Of a stretch of DNA of 64,000 nucleotides, positions 31,087 through 40,056 are shown piece by piece. The position numbers and the translations under genes are program-made. Origin of the DNA: Streptomyces longispororuber (GTDB taxonomy: Bacteria > Actinomycetota > Actinomycetes > Streptomycetales > Streptomycetaceae); the NCBI RefSeq assembly GCF_014656095.1, contig NZ_BNBT01000004.1, forward strand, positions 62,001-126,000, written 5' to 3'. The notes beneath the pieces are model-generated. The model worked only from the letters and a program-made list of their open reading frames with translations. It ran no database searches and had not been told where the DNA came from. Within the stretch, counting starts at the first letter, position 1; the number at the start of each line of letters is the position of its first letter.

Positions 31087-31608
31087 TCATGCGGGCGCGG
31101 CTTCCTGGGTCTCGGCGGGCTGAGGTCCGGCGATGGGCTCGATGCGTGGTTGGGCGAGTCGGGCGTAGTCGGAACCGGAGATGGCCGCTGACCGGTCGAG
31201 GCGGGCGGCGTTGAAGTAGAGCTGCGGCCGGGCGACGACCGCGGGGTCGGCGACGAGTTCGAGGTCGGGATCGAAGGCGAAGGGCAGGACGGTTCCGGGA
31301 ACGGCGTGGGCCAGCCGTTCGGCGGTGGCGGCGTCGCTGAACCCGACGTAGCGGGCGTTGAACAGGGTGCGGACGGCGTCCAGGTCGACGCGCCGGTCGC
31401 CGGGGACGACCGCCAGCACGTGGCGGGTGGTCTTCCTGTCTGTTTTGACTCTGAGGATGATGCACTTCGCCGCCTGGGAAACGGGGTGTCCGCGCAGGGC
31501 GCTGACCGAGTCCGTGGTGCCGTCCGGTTCGTGATCGATGAGCCGATAGGGCGTCCGGGTGGTGTCGAGCAGGGTGATCAGGCGCTGGTAGGTGTCATGG
31601 TCGGACAC
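31087..31608 (-). CDS. YbaK/ProX-like aminoacyl-tRNA deacylase domain protein
   Basis: A 173-residue protein with the YbaK/EbsC fold: HEPDGTTDSVSALRGHPVSQAAKCIILRV, then VLAVVPGDRRVDLDAVRTLF and AVPGTVLPFAFDPDLELVADPAV. The conserved Lys in QAAKCIILR is the residue important for editing mischarged tRNA in the family. The GTG at 31608 is chosen since AGGAGG sits just before it; a frame open to 31758 runs through a 16-bp tandem repeat. Divergent from a LysR gene, which may control it; the exact tRNA or other substrate is unknown. Confidence 0.88.
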   Translation of the reverse strand: MSDHDTYQRLITLLDTTRTPYRLIDHEPDGTTDSVSALRGHPVSQAAKCIILRVKTDRKTTRHVLAVVPGDRRVDLDAVRTLFNARYVGFSDAATAERLAHAVPGTVLPFAFDPDLELVADPAVVARPQLYFNAARLDRSAAISGSDYARLAQPRIEPIAGPQPAETQEAAPA

Positions 31609-31617
31609 GTTTCCTCC

Positions 31618-31681
31618 TTCTTCTCGGTTCGCGTTCTTCTCAGTTCGCGTTCTTCTCAGTTCGCGTTCTTCTCGGTTGACG
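31618..31681. repeat. Four 16-bp tandem repeats, unit TTCTTCTCRGTTCGCG
   Basis: Units at 31618-31633, 31634-31649, 31650-31665 and 31666-31681, differing at one A/G and at the last unit's end. They lie immediately upstream of the YbaK-like gene's ribosome site, in the divergent promoter region. Confidence 0.92.
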
Positions 31682-31807
31682 TTGCGGTGGTGCGGGGGGC
31701 GCGTTCGACGGCCTGGCCCCCGTAGGTTCCGGCGCTCAGGCAGCGGGCACGCCCCCACGCTGCCCCAACCACCACGTTGAAGGCCATGACCAACTTCTTA
31801 ATCCAAG

Positions 31808-31824
31808 GTGTAGCAGTCCTACAC
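31808..31824. promoter_or_regulatory. LysR-type binding site
   Basis: GTGTAG (31808-31813) and CTACAC (31819-31824) with 5 bases between, which fits the T-N11-A type. It ends 7 bases before the LysR start, as expected for autoregulation and divergent control. Confidence 0.6.
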
Positions 31825-31831
31825 TGTCGGG

Positions 31832-32737
31832 GTGGATGAACGGCAGCTACGCATCCTGCGTGAACTGGGGGAACTCGGCAGCGTCAGCGCGGTCGCCGAG
31901 GCCCTGCACGTGACGCCCTCCGCGATCTCGCAGCAACTGCGGCTGCTGCAACGCTCGATCCCCGTACCGCTCACCGAACGCGCCGGACGCCGCGTGGTCC
32001 TGACCGACGCCGGGCAGGCCCTGGCCGCGGCGGCCGTCAAGGTCGAGACCGCCCTGGCACAAGCCCGGCACACGATCGCCGACTTCGTCGAGCAGCCCGA
32101 CGGCGACGTATCGGTGGCCGCGTTCCACAGCGCGGCATCCGCGTTCTTCCCGCTCCTGCTGCGCGGCCTCGCGGGCCCCGGCCGCCCCCGCCTGTCGCTC
32201 GCGGACGAGGACGTCGCCCAAGACCGCTTCCCCGCCCTCACCCGGCACTACGACCTGGTGCTCGCCCACCGCCTCGACCACGGTCCGGCGTGGCCGCGCA
32301 GCGTGACCTGTACGACGCTGCTGTGCGAGCCCCTCGACGTAGCCCTGCCGGCCGACCATCCGCTGGCCTCCAGGCCGCTGCTCACGCCGCGGGACGTGGC
32401 GGACCAGCCGTGGATCACGGTGCACGACGGCTTCCCGCTGATGTCCACCATCGAGGCCATCGCCGGCGCCGCCAACCGCCGCCTCGACATCGTCCACCGC
32501 ATCAACGAGTTCGCGGTGGTCGCCGAGGCCGTCGCCGCCGGCGGCGGCCTCGCGCTGATGCCCCGTTGGACCGCCCGACCGCACCCCGACGTCGTCCTCA
32601 GGCCGCTCAGCGGAGTACACGCCCGCCGCGACATCGACGTCCTCCACCGCCCCGAACGCACCGCCCGCAACGCCGTCCGCACCGTCCTCGCCGAGTTGCG
32701 CCGCGCCGCCGCACACATCCAGGGCCGAGACCGCTGA
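31832..32737 (+). CDS. LysR-family transcriptional regulator
   Basis: A 301-residue LTTR. HTH: LRELGELGSVSAVAEALHVTPSAISQQLRLLQRSI, then LTERAGRRVVLTDAGQAL. The effector domain (about residues 90-295) follows, with PADHPLASRPLL and VAEAVAAGGGLALMPRW. GTG start at 31832 (no internal ATG in frame close by). An imperfect palindrome of the LTTR kind directly precedes it. Divergent to the YbaK-like gene, its probable target. Confidence 0.92.
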   Translation: MDERQLRILRELGELGSVSAVAEALHVTPSAISQQLRLLQRSIPVPLTERAGRRVVLTDAGQALAAAAVKVETALAQARHTIADFVEQPDGDVSVAAFHSAASAFFPLLLRGLAGPGRPRLSLADEDVAQDRFPALTRHYDLVLAHRLDHGPAWPRSVTCTTLLCEPLDVALPADHPLASRPLLTPRDVADQPWITVHDGFPLMSTIEAIAGAANRRLDIVHRINEFAVVAEAVAAGGGLALMPRWTARPHPDVVLRPLSGVHARRDIDVLHRPERTARNAVRTVLAELRRAAAHIQGRDR

Positions 32738-32852
32738 GACCCCCCCGCACTCAGGGCCTTTCGGCGCGGCTCCGTTTCTCCGTCCGGCGCGGCCCGCTCC
32801 GGCTCGGCGTACAGCGGCTCGGCGTCCTGCGACTCCGCGCACGCCCGGAGCT

Positions 32853-32931
32853 GCGTACGCCCGAGTCCGCGTACGCGCGAATCCGCGTCTCGCGAATCTG
32901 CGTACGCGCGAATCCGCGTACGCCCGCGCGC
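32853..32931. repeat. About five tandem units of 16 bp, GCGTACGCGCGAATCC
   Basis: Units begin at 32853, 32869, 32885 (15 bp), 32900 and 32916; GCGTACGCGCGAATCC is exact at 32869 and 32900. They occupy the 366-base gap between LysR and GH109-like genes (32738-33103), which holds no gene otherwise. Many CGTACG and CGCGAATC words make local palindromes. Confidence 0.85.
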
Positions 32932-33103
32932 CCACGGCTCCGCGCACCGCGCACCGCAGCCCCCGTCGGGGCAGGCGACCGCCCTCCACGTCACGGTGTG
33001 GAAAAGTCCAACCCCCTGGCCACGTCCGCCCCTTGCGTCCCGTCGGCGCCCGCCCGCAAGGTGGGCGCGCCCAGTGACAAGGCACCGTGACTACGGAGGT
33101 CCG

Positions 33104-34579
33104 ATGCACGACGAGGACGCGTACGCGCAGCACACGACACCGGCACCTGACGACTCCCCCGACGGTCACTCCCGGCGCGCGGTCCTCCGCACGGCCGGTA
33201 TCGCCGGGGCCGGGCTCGGCCTCGGCGCGTTCGCGGGCGGCCCCGCCGCCCACGCGGACACTGCGGACCTCGCGGGGGCAGCGCCCGCCGAAGCCCCCGA
33301 GGACGCGCCCGCCGCGCCCGCCCGCAAGGGCAGGACAATGATCGGGGTACCGTTCGCGGCCCGCTCCACCGTGCGCGTCGGCATCATCGGCCTCGGCAAC
33401 CGCGGCGGCAGCATGATCGACCTGTTCCTGGCGCTCCCCGGCGTACGCGTCGTCGCCCTGTGCGACCCGGTCAAGGACAAGACCGCGGCGGCCGCGAAGA
33501 AGGTCGTCGCCGCGGGGCAGCCCGCCCCGGCGACGTACACCAAGGGGGAGCACGACTTCGAGAAGCTCTGCGAGCGCGGGGACGTCGACTTCGTGTACGT
33601 GGCGACGCCTTGGGACTGGCACTTCGAGATGGCCAGATCGGCGATGCTGAACGGCAAGCACGTCGGCGTGGAGTGTCCCCTCGCCTTGCGCCTGGACGAG
33701 CTGTGGGCGCTGGTCGACCTGTCGGAGCGCACCCGCAGACACTGCATGCAACTGGAGAACTGCTGCTACGGCAGGAACGAGATGCGCGTCCTGCGGATGG
33801 CGCACGCGGGCAAGTTCGGGGACCTCCTGCACGGAGCGGGCGCGTACAACCACGACCTGCGCGGCCTCATGTTCGACCCCGACTACTACGAGGGTCCCTG
33901 GCGGCGCCTGTGGCACACGCGGCTGCGCGGCGACCTCTACCCCAACCACGGCTTCGGCCCCGTCGCCAACTACATGGACGTCAACCGCGGCGACCGCGCC
34001 ACGCACATCTCCAGCTTCGGCACCCCCGCCCTCGGCCTCGCCGAGTACCGCAAGGAGCACATGCCGCCGGGCGACCCGAGCTGGAAGGAGACGTACATCG
34101 AGAGCGACCGGACCATCAGCCTGGTGCAGACCGCCAAGGGCCGGGTCATCCGCCTGGAGCACGACGTCTCGACACCCCATCCCTACAGCCGTATCAACAG
34201 CCTCGGCGGCACGAAGGGCGTCTTCGAGGACTACCCCGCCCGCATCTACATCGAGCCCGACCACACCGACGACCGCTGGGGCGACTTCTCGAAGTACGCG
34301 GCGGAGTACGACCACTGGCTGTGGAAGGAACACGCCAACCCGCCCGGCGGACACGGCGGCATGGACTACCTCATGGTGTTCCGCCTGATGCAGTGCATGC
34401 GCCTCGGCCTCGTACCGGACTTCGACGTGTACGACGGCGCGACCTGGACCGCGCCGGTACCGCTGAGCCACGCCTCGATCAAGGCGAAGGGCGCCCCGCA
34501 GGCCATCCCGGACTTCACCCGGGGCGGGTGGAAGAAGGCACGCCCGGGCGTGGACTCGGAGAAGCCCGAGGAGTCCTGA
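33104..34579 (+). CDS. Tat-secreted Gfo/Idh/MocA oxidoreductase, GH109 (alpha-N-acetylgalactosaminidase) type
   Basis: A 491-residue protein. The Tat signal is [22 protein letters not shown]. The Rossmann domain has [15 protein letters not shown] and [11 protein letters not shown]; the catalytic domain has [41 protein letters not shown] and [36 protein letters not shown] plus LYPNHG are typical of GH109, which removes terminal GalNAc by an NAD-dependent redox mechanism; plain oxidoreductases lack this combination. The typical VGVEVP stretch is VGVECP here. ATG 33104 has GGAGG upstream. Export already folded with NAD explains the Tat signal. Confidence 0.85.
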   Translation: MHDEDAYAQHTTPAPDDSPDGHSRRAVLRTAGIAGAGLGLGAFAGGPAAHADTADLAGAAPAEAPEDAPAAPARKGRTMIGVPFAARSTVRVGIIGLGNRGGSMIDLFLALPGVRVVALCDPVKDKTAAAAKKVVAAGQPAPATYTKGEHDFEKLCERGDVDFVYVATPWDWHFEMARSAMLNGKHVGVECPLALRLDELWALVDLSERTRRHCMQLENCCYGRNEMRVLRMAHAGKFGDLLHGAGAYNHDLRGLMFDPDYYEGPWRRLWHTRLRGDLYPNHGFGPVANYMDVNRGDRATHISSFGTPALGLAEYRKEHMPPGDPSWKETYIESDRTISLVQTAKGRVIRLEHDVSTPHPYSRINSLGGTKGVFEDYPARIYIEPDHTDDRWGDFSKYAAEYDHWLWKEHANPPGGHGGMDYLMVFRLMQCMRLGLVPDFDVYDGATWTAPVPLSHASIKAKGAPQAIPDFTRGGWKKARPGVDSEKPEES

Positions 34580-34599
34580 GCGGCGGGGTTTCTGGACGG

Positions 34600-34740
34600 C
34601 ACGGTTCCGGAGGGGGCGAGCCCCGGAGGGCACGGTTTCCGGACGGGGCGGTTTCCGGACGGGGCGGTTTCCGGACGGGGCGGTTTCCGGAGGGGGCGAG
34701 CCCCGGAGAGCACGGTTTTCGGACGGGCGGGCCCCGGATG
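34600..34740. repeat. Tandem 16-bp repeats CGGTTTCCGGACGGGG within a degenerate array
   Basis: Exact units at 34633-34648, 34649-34664 and 34665-34680 and a one-mismatch unit at 34681-34696, flanked by further degenerate CGGTTCCGG and CCCCGGAGGG copies. The remainder of the gap to 34821 is GGGCGGGCCCCGG-type simple sequence; no gene. Confidence 0.92.
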
Positions 34741-34821
34741 GCGGGCCAGTGACGGAGCGGGCGGGCCCGGGCAGCGGGCGGGCCCCGGCAGCAGGCGGGC
34801 CCGAGGGGGGCGGGGCGGCTC

Positions 34822-35562
34822 TCAGGCCTTGAGGGCCGCCCTGTCCCCCATCACCACGACCGGGTGCTGCTTCGGGTCGAGCGCCCGCAGCAGGCGGCGC
34901 ATGCCCGCCTTCGACAGGCTCACGCAGCCCGACGTGCCGCTGCCGTGGTCCATGTGCAGCCAGATGCTGCCGCCCTTGGCCTGCCCCTGCGGGCGCGTGG
35001 GATCGTTGGGCGGGGTGCCGGGCACGCGGTTGTAGTCGATCGCGATGACGTAGTCGAAGTCGTGCCAGTGCGTCCTCGGCCAGTAGCGCGGCGCTTGGAG
35101 GGACGCGGTCCGCGTGTACGGGAGGCCGCTCCCCGGGTCGGCGAGGACACCGCCCGCGTCCGTGAGCGTGAACACGCCGACCGGACTGCGCTTGTCGTTC
35201 TCCCGGTGGTCGCGCGTCCAGCCCTTCTTGCCGTTGTGGGCGGGCCAGCTCCGTTCCTTCTTCCAGGTCTCGCCCCGCTTCGTGTACAGGACGACCGTGG
35301 ACGCCGCCGAGTTCTCGCCCTCGCCGTAGACGGCGACGACCTGGCGCGCGTTCTTCGGGATGCGGGACCGGAGGCGGTCGCCGACGTCGGGGATGCGCTT
35401 GAAGTCGGTGGTGGGCCGGTCCGCTGCCCGGCCACCGCCCTGCGGCGAGTGCGCGGCTCCGCCCCTGCCGTCCCCCGCACCGCCGCAGGAGGTCAGGACG
35501 GCTGAGCAGGCGACGGCCACGGCCGCCGTTCGAACCACACCGGCTACGCGCATGCGCCCCAT
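34822..35562 (-). CDS. L,D-transpeptidase-family lipoprotein (YkuD-like)
   Basis: A 246-residue lipoprotein: signal peptide with lipobox VLTSC (Cys at about 26), then a low-complexity linker and an ErfK/YbiS/YcfS/YnhG-type domain. The catalytic motif is IWLHMDHGSGTSGCVSLSKAGM (His, then Ser-Gly-Cys with the nucleophile Cys), and KRSPVGVFTLTDAGG is the conserved upstream strand. This fold makes 3-3 peptidoglycan cross-links or anchors proteins. The Gly-Cys-Val instead of Gly-Cys-(I/V)-R is a variation seen in secreted relatives. Start at 35562 or the ATG three codons later. Confidence 0.85.
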   Translation of the reverse strand: MGRMRVAGVVRTAAVAVACSAVLTSCGGAGDGRGGAAHSPQGGGRAADRPTTDFKRIPDVGDRLRSRIPKNARQVVAVYGEGENSAASTVVLYTKRGETWKKERSWPAHNGKKGWTRDHRENDKRSPVGVFTLTDAGGVLADPGSGLPYTRTASLQAPRYWPRTHWHDFDYVIAIDYNRVPGTPPNDPTRPQGQAKGGSIWLHMDHGSGTSGCVSLSKAGMRRLLRALDPKQHPVVVMGDRAALKA

Positions 35563-35662
35563 GCTCGCATCAGCCCCGTGCGCCCCCTGACCGACGGCCC
35601 CTCGGCGCCCGCAGCGATGGCGGACTCTTTACCCGGCCCCGGAAAATCGTTTGCCTCCTGCC

Positions 35663-35688
35663 ACCGTGCGAGGTGAACCTTGCACGGT
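35663..35688. promoter_or_regulatory. 26-bp near-perfect palindrome upstream of the ABC exporter pair
   Basis: ACCGTGCGAGGT (35663-35674), GA, ACCTTGCACGGT (35677-35688): 11 of 12 positions match. It lies about 130 bases before the first ABC gene and has the size of a TetR- or GntR-family operator. No regulator gene is adjacent. Confidence 0.65.
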
Positions 35689-35818
35689 TTGTTACCGCCG
35701 TTCGGTCGGCGCCCGCTCGGCGCCCCGGCGGCACGCGGCCGTCACTCCGGGCGTGACCGCTCCACACACCACCGCTGCCCACCGCTGCCGAGAACCACCG
35801 CTCCGATCCTGGGACGTC

Positions 35819-38278
35819 ATGCAGATTCGCGATCTTCCGTACGCCGATCCGGGCGAGCCCGACGCCCGCTCCGGCCCCCGCTTCCTGCTGTGGCTGGGCC
35901 GTATGCAACTGGGCGGCCAGCTCAAGTCGTTGTGCTGGGGCCTGCTGCACTTCCTCGGCATCGCCGCCCTGCCGTACATGGTGGGCACCGCCGTGGAGGC
36001 CGTCATCGACCGCTCCGGCACCCGGCTCGCCCTCTCCGGCGGCCTCATCCTGCTGGCGGGGGTCGCCATCGCGGCCGGTGACACGATGCTGCACCGCACC
36101 GCCGTCACCAACTGGATCACGGCGGCGGCCCGGGTCCAGCAGTTGCTCGCCCGCAAGACCGCCCGGCTGGGCGCCGCGCTCACCCGGCGGGTGGCCGCCG
36201 GTGAGGTCGTCGCGGTGTCCACGGGCGACGTGGAGAAGATCGGCTGGTTCGTGGAGGCCCTGTCGCGGTTCGCGGCGGCCGCCCTGACGGTCCTCGCCGT
36301 CTGCGTCGGTCTCGTGGTCTACCAGCCCGCCCTCGGCATCGTCGTCGCCGTCGGCATCCCGGTCCTGGCACTCGCGGTCCTGCCCCTGCTGCCGCGCGCG
36401 ACCCGCCGGGCCGACCTGCAACGCGAGAAGGCGGGCCGGGCCACCGAACTGGCCTCGGACACCGTCGCGGGCCTGCGGGTACTGCGCGGCATCGGCGGCG
36501 AGGAACTGTTCCTGGAACGCTATCGCCGCGCATCCCAGGAGGTACGGGTCGCCGCCGTGCGCAGCGCACGCATGTGGGCAGTGATCTCCGCCGTCCAAGT
36601 GCTGCTCCCCGGGCTGCTGTTGATCGTCCTGGTCTGGCACGGTGTGCACCTCGCCCACGAAGGCCGCATCACGGTCGGCGAGCTGGTCACCGTGTACAGC
36701 GCGGTGATGCTGCTCAACTACCCGCTACGGCACTTCGAGGAGATCGCCATGGCGTACTCCTTCTCCCGCCCGTCGGCGAAGCGCGCGGCACGGGTGCTGT
36801 CCCTGCAACGCACGGAGGCGGCCGGGGCCGCAGGGCCGGTCGACGACCGGGGGACACGTGGGGGCGCGCGGGCTGCCGAGGACGCTGGGACGACTGGCGG
36901 CGGCGGGTCCGCCGGTAGCAGCGAATCCGCTGGTGGCCGCGAGGACACCGGTAGCGGCGAGGCCGCTGGTGGCAGCCAGGCCACTGGTGCCAGGCAGGGC
37001 TCTGGTGGCGGCGAGGCCATTGGTCGCAGCGAACGTGTTGGTAGCGGCGAGGCCGTTGGTGGCAGCCGTGGCGTCGGTGGCAGCGGGACGGCTGACCGTG
37101 GCGAGTCGGCTGGTGGCAGGGCCCGGGCGGACGCTGGTGAGACCTCCGACAGCACGCGGACGGCCGATGACCAGCAGACGGCCGTCGACAGGGGGACGAC
37201 CGATGGCGAGCCGACGGTCGTCGACAGGGGGACGGCCGACGGCGAGCAGACGGCCGTCAGCAAGGGGACGGCCGACGGCGAGCAGGCGGTCGTCGGCACG
37301 GGGAGGGCCGTGGGGAAGGCGAGCGCGGGCGCCCCCGACGGTGTCCTCGCCGCCACACCGCCCGCCGGTGACCTGTACGACCCGGCGACGGGTCTGCTCG
37401 CCCCGGCCGGGCGCCTCACGGCCGTGGTGTGCGGGGACCCGGACGCGGCGGGGCGGCTCGCCGAGCGCCTCGGCGGCCACCCGGCGTACACCACGGATCT
37501 GCCGTCGGTGCGGCTCGGCGGCGTACCGCTCGACGACCTGCCGCTCGACACCGCCCGCACCGCCGTCCTCGTCCAGGACAAGGACCCGGTGCTGCTCTCC
37601 GGAACCCTGGCCGCCCTGCTCGACGTACCGGCGTCGGGCGCCGTGAGTCCGGAACGGGCCCTGGCCGCGGCCCAGTGCGGCGACGTCCTCGCCGCGCTCG
37701 TACAAGGTTCCACTGCCGACGATCCCATGGACGCGCACCTCACCGAGCGCGGCCGGTCCCTGTCCGGCGGCCAGCGCCAGCGCCTCGCCCTGGCGCGGTC
37801 GCTGGTCACCGACCCGGAGGCACTGGTCCTGGACGAGCCGACGTCCGCCGTCGACTCCCACACGGAGGCCCGGATCGCCGACGGCCTGCGGGAACTCCGC
37901 GCGGGCCGCACCACGGTCGTTTTCACCTCGTCGCCGCTGCTCCTGGACCGCGCCGACCGCGTCGTGTTCCTGCACGACGGAGAGGTCGCCGCCGTCGGCG
38001 AGCACCGCGAACTCGTGGTGACCCATGCGGCATACCGGGCGGTCGTGACGCGGGAGACGGAGGAGGAACACACCGGCGCGGAGCAGCACGCTCGCGCGCA
38101 GGACGGCTCCCACGACTGCGGGCGCGCGGACGACCCCGGCCACGCGCACCACTCCAGCCACTCGGACGACCCCGAGTCAGGCCACTCCAACCGCTCGGGC
38201 CGCACCGGCCGCCCGGGGGACCGGGGCCAAGCGAGCGGCATCCCCGTGCGAACCATCGACATCGAGGAGACGGCATGA
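35819..38278 (+). CDS. ABC exporter half-subunit 1 with degenerate Walker A and long repeat linker
   Basis: An 819-residue protein. Six membrane helices (about 20-320) are followed by a linker of about 175 residues rich in Gly, Ser, Thr and Asp (residues 335-510), then an ATPase domain. That domain has no usable Walker A: the expected GxxGxGKST position reads VVCGDPDAAGRLAERLGG. Signature LSGGQRQRLALARSL and Walker B ALVLDEPTSAVDS are intact. The His-rich tail (GHAHHSSHSDDPESGHSN) precedes the stop. It partners the next gene (stop and start overlap in ATGA). ATG 35819 is picked as the first start after the palindrome; the earlier frame lies on it. Confidence 0.85.
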   Translation: MQIRDLPYADPGEPDARSGPRFLLWLGRMQLGGQLKSLCWGLLHFLGIAALPYMVGTAVEAVIDRSGTRLALSGGLILLAGVAIAAGDTMLHRTAVTNWITAAARVQQLLARKTARLGAALTRRVAAGEVVAVSTGDVEKIGWFVEALSRFAAAALTVLAVCVGLVVYQPALGIVVAVGIPVLALAVLPLLPRATRRADLQREKAGRATELASDTVAGLRVLRGIGGEELFLERYRRASQEVRVAAVRSARMWAVISAVQVLLPGLLLIVLVWHGVHLAHEGRITVGELVTVYSAVMLLNYPLRHFEEIAMAYSFSRPSAKRAARVLSLQRTEAAGAAGPVDDRGTRGGARAAEDAGTTGGGGSAGSSESAGGREDTGSGEAAGGSQATGARQGSGGGEAIGRSERVGSGEAVGGSRGVGGSGTADRGESAGGRARADAGETSDSTRTADDQQTAVDRGTTDGEPTVVDRGTADGEQTAVSKGTADGEQAVVGTGRAVGKASAGAPDGVLAATPPAGDLYDPATGLLAPAGRLTAVVCGDPDAAGRLAERLGGHPAYTTDLPSVRLGGVPLDDLPLDTARTAVLVQDKDPVLLSGTLAALLDVPASGAVSPERALAAAQCGDVLAALVQGSTADDPMDAHLTERGRSLSGGQRQRLALARSLVTDPEALVLDEPTSAVDSHTEARIADGLRELRAGRTTVVFTSSPLLLDRADRVVFLHDGEVAAVGEHRELVVTHAAYRAVVTRETEEEHTGAEQHARAQDGSHDCGRADDPGHAHHSSHSDDPESGHSNRSGRTGRPGDRGQASGIPVRTIDIEETA
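36850..37320. repeat. Minisatellite encoding the linker of ABC subunit 1
   Basis: Three 36-bp units (37190-37225, 37226-37261, 37262-37297) encode RGTTDGEPTVVD-type 12-residue repeats, and upstream a looser array of GGCGAGGCCGTTGGTGGCAG-like units encodes GSGEAVGGS-type repeats. Confidence 0.85.
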
Positions 38279-40056
38279 TCGGCCTGGCGCCGCCGCAGTA
38301 CGATCCGGCGGCCCCGACCACCGCGGAGACCCTGCCCGTCGGCGCCCCTGCGACGGTACGGGCCTATGTGCGCGAGCTGCTGCGGCGGCATCGCGGCGCC
38401 TTCGCCCTGCTGATCGCGGTGAACACCCTCGCCGTGGTGGCCTCCATGGTGGGCCCCGCCCTCCTCGGCGGCCTCGTCGAGGACCTGTCGGACGATGCGC
38501 GCGAGCTCCATCTGGAGCGCACCGTGGGCCTGTTCTCCCTCGCCCTGGTGGCGCAGGCGGTCTTCGTGCACCAGGTGCGGCTGCGCGGCGCGATGCTCGG
38601 CGAACGGATGCTCGCCGATCTGCGGGAGGACTTCCTCGTCCGGTCGGTCGGCCTGCCGCCGGGTGTCCTGGAGCGCGCCGGCACCGGTGACCTGCTGTCC
38701 CGCATCACCACCGACATCGACCGGCTGGCCAACGCGATGCGCGAGGCCGTGCCGCAGCTCGCCATCGGCGTGGTCTGGGTGGCGCTCCTCGTGGCCGGCC
38801 TCACCGTGACCGCGCCGCCGCTGGCGCCCGCGCTGCTGGTCGCCGTGCCGCTGCTCGTGGTCGCCTGCCGCTGGTACTTCAAGCGGGCGCCGTCCGCGTA
38901 CCGTTCCGAGGCCGCTGGGTACGCCGCCGTCGCCGCCGCGCTCGCGGAGACCGTCGACGCGGGCCGCACCGTGGAGGCGCACCGGCTCGGCGCGCGCCGC
39001 GTGGAACTCTCGGAGCGCCGCATCGCCGAGTGGACGGCCTGGGAACGCTACACGCTCTACCTGCGGTCGGTCCTCTTCCCCTTCATCAACGCCACCCACG
39101 TCATCGTGCTGTGCTCGGTGCTGATGATCGGCGGCGTGTTCGTCCTCCAGGGCTGGATCGGCGTGGGCCAGCTCACCACGGGCACGCTGATCGCGCAGAT
39201 GCTCGTCGACCCGATCGGCATCGTCCTGCGCTGGTACGACGAGCTGCAGGTGGCCCAGGTGTCGCTGGCCCGGCTCGTGGGCGTGCGCGACATCGAGCCC
39301 GCCGCCGGTGACGCCTCCGTGGCGCCGGAGGGCCGCGACGTCCTCGCCGACGACGTGCACTTCGGCTACCACAGCGGCGTCGACGTGCTCCGCGAGGTGT
39401 CGCTGGCCGTCGCACCGGGCTCCCGCGTGGCGCTCGTCGGCCCGTCCGGCGCGGGCAAGTCCACGCTCGGCCGCCTCCTCGCCGGGATCTACGGACCGCG
39501 TACGGGTCAGGTGACACTCGGCGGCGCCGAACTGGCGCGGATGCCCGCGGAAGACGTACGCGCGCACGTCGCGCTCGTCAACCAGGAGCACCACGTCTTC
39601 GTGGGCTCCCTCCGCGACAACCTGCGGCTGGCCCGGGCCGGCGCCGAGGACGCCGAGCTGTGGGCCGCCCTCAGCGCGGTCGACGCGGACACCTGGGCAC
39701 GCGACCTCGACGAGGGGCTGGACACGGAGGTCGGCTCGGGCGGCCTGAGCCTGACCCCGGCCCAGGCCCAGCAGGTCGCCCTGGCCCGGCTCGTCCTCGC
39801 CGACCCGCACACCCTGGTCCTCGACGAGGCCACCTCGCTCCTGGACCCGCGCGCGGCCCGCCACCTGGAGCGTTCGCTGTCCCGCGTCCTGGAGGGCCGG
39901 ACGGTGGTCGCCATCGCACACCGTCTGCACACCGCGCACGACGCCGACGTCATCGCCGTGGTGGAGAACGGCCGCATCAGCGAACTCGGCAGCCACGACG
40001 AACTGGTCCGCGCCCACGGCGCCTACGCGGCGCTCTGGAAGTCCTGGCACGGCTGA
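38275..40056 (+). CDS. ABC exporter half-subunit 2 with degenerate signature
   Basis: A 593-residue half-transporter: membrane domain about residues 35-320, then an ATPase with good Walker A GPSGAGKSTLGRLL, Q-loop VNQEHHVFVGSLRDN, Walker B LVLDEATSLLDPR and H-loop IAHRLHT. The signature is broken: instead of LSGGQ it reads LSLTPAQAQQVALARLV. With subunit 1 lacking Walker A, both faults fall on the same composite ATP site of the heterodimer, leaving one good site. This is the classical heterodimeric exporter design. Start overlaps the first gene by 4 bases (ATGA). Confidence 0.9.
   Translation: MIGLAPPQYDPAAPTTAETLPVGAPATVRAYVRELLRRHRGAFALLIAVNTLAVVASMVGPALLGGLVEDLSDDARELHLERTVGLFSLALVAQAVFVHQVRLRGAMLGERMLADLREDFLVRSVGLPPGVLERAGTGDLLSRITTDIDRLANAMREAVPQLAIGVVWVALLVAGLTVTAPPLAPALLVAVPLLVVACRWYFKRAPSAYRSEAAGYAAVAAALAETVDAGRTVEAHRLGARRVELSERRIAEWTAWERYTLYLRSVLFPFINATHVIVLCSVLMIGGVFVLQGWIGVGQLTTGTLIAQMLVDPIGIVLRWYDELQVAQVSLARLVGVRDIEPAAGDASVAPEGRDVLADDVHFGYHSGVDVLREVSLAVAPGSRVALVGPSGAGKSTLGRLLAGIYGPRTGQVTLGGAELARMPAEDVRAHVALVNQEHHVFVGSLRDNLRLARAGAEDAELWAALSAVDADTWARDLDEGLDTEVGSGGLSLTPAQAQQVALARLVLADPHTLVLDEATSLLDPRAARHLERSLSRVLEGRTVVAIAHRLHTAHDADVIAVVENGRISELGSHDELVRAHGAYAALWKSWHG

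Noticed and set aside
31618-34740. CRISPR array in the 16-bp repeat areas
   Set aside because: Units are adjacent without spacers, differ between the three sites and no cas genes are near.
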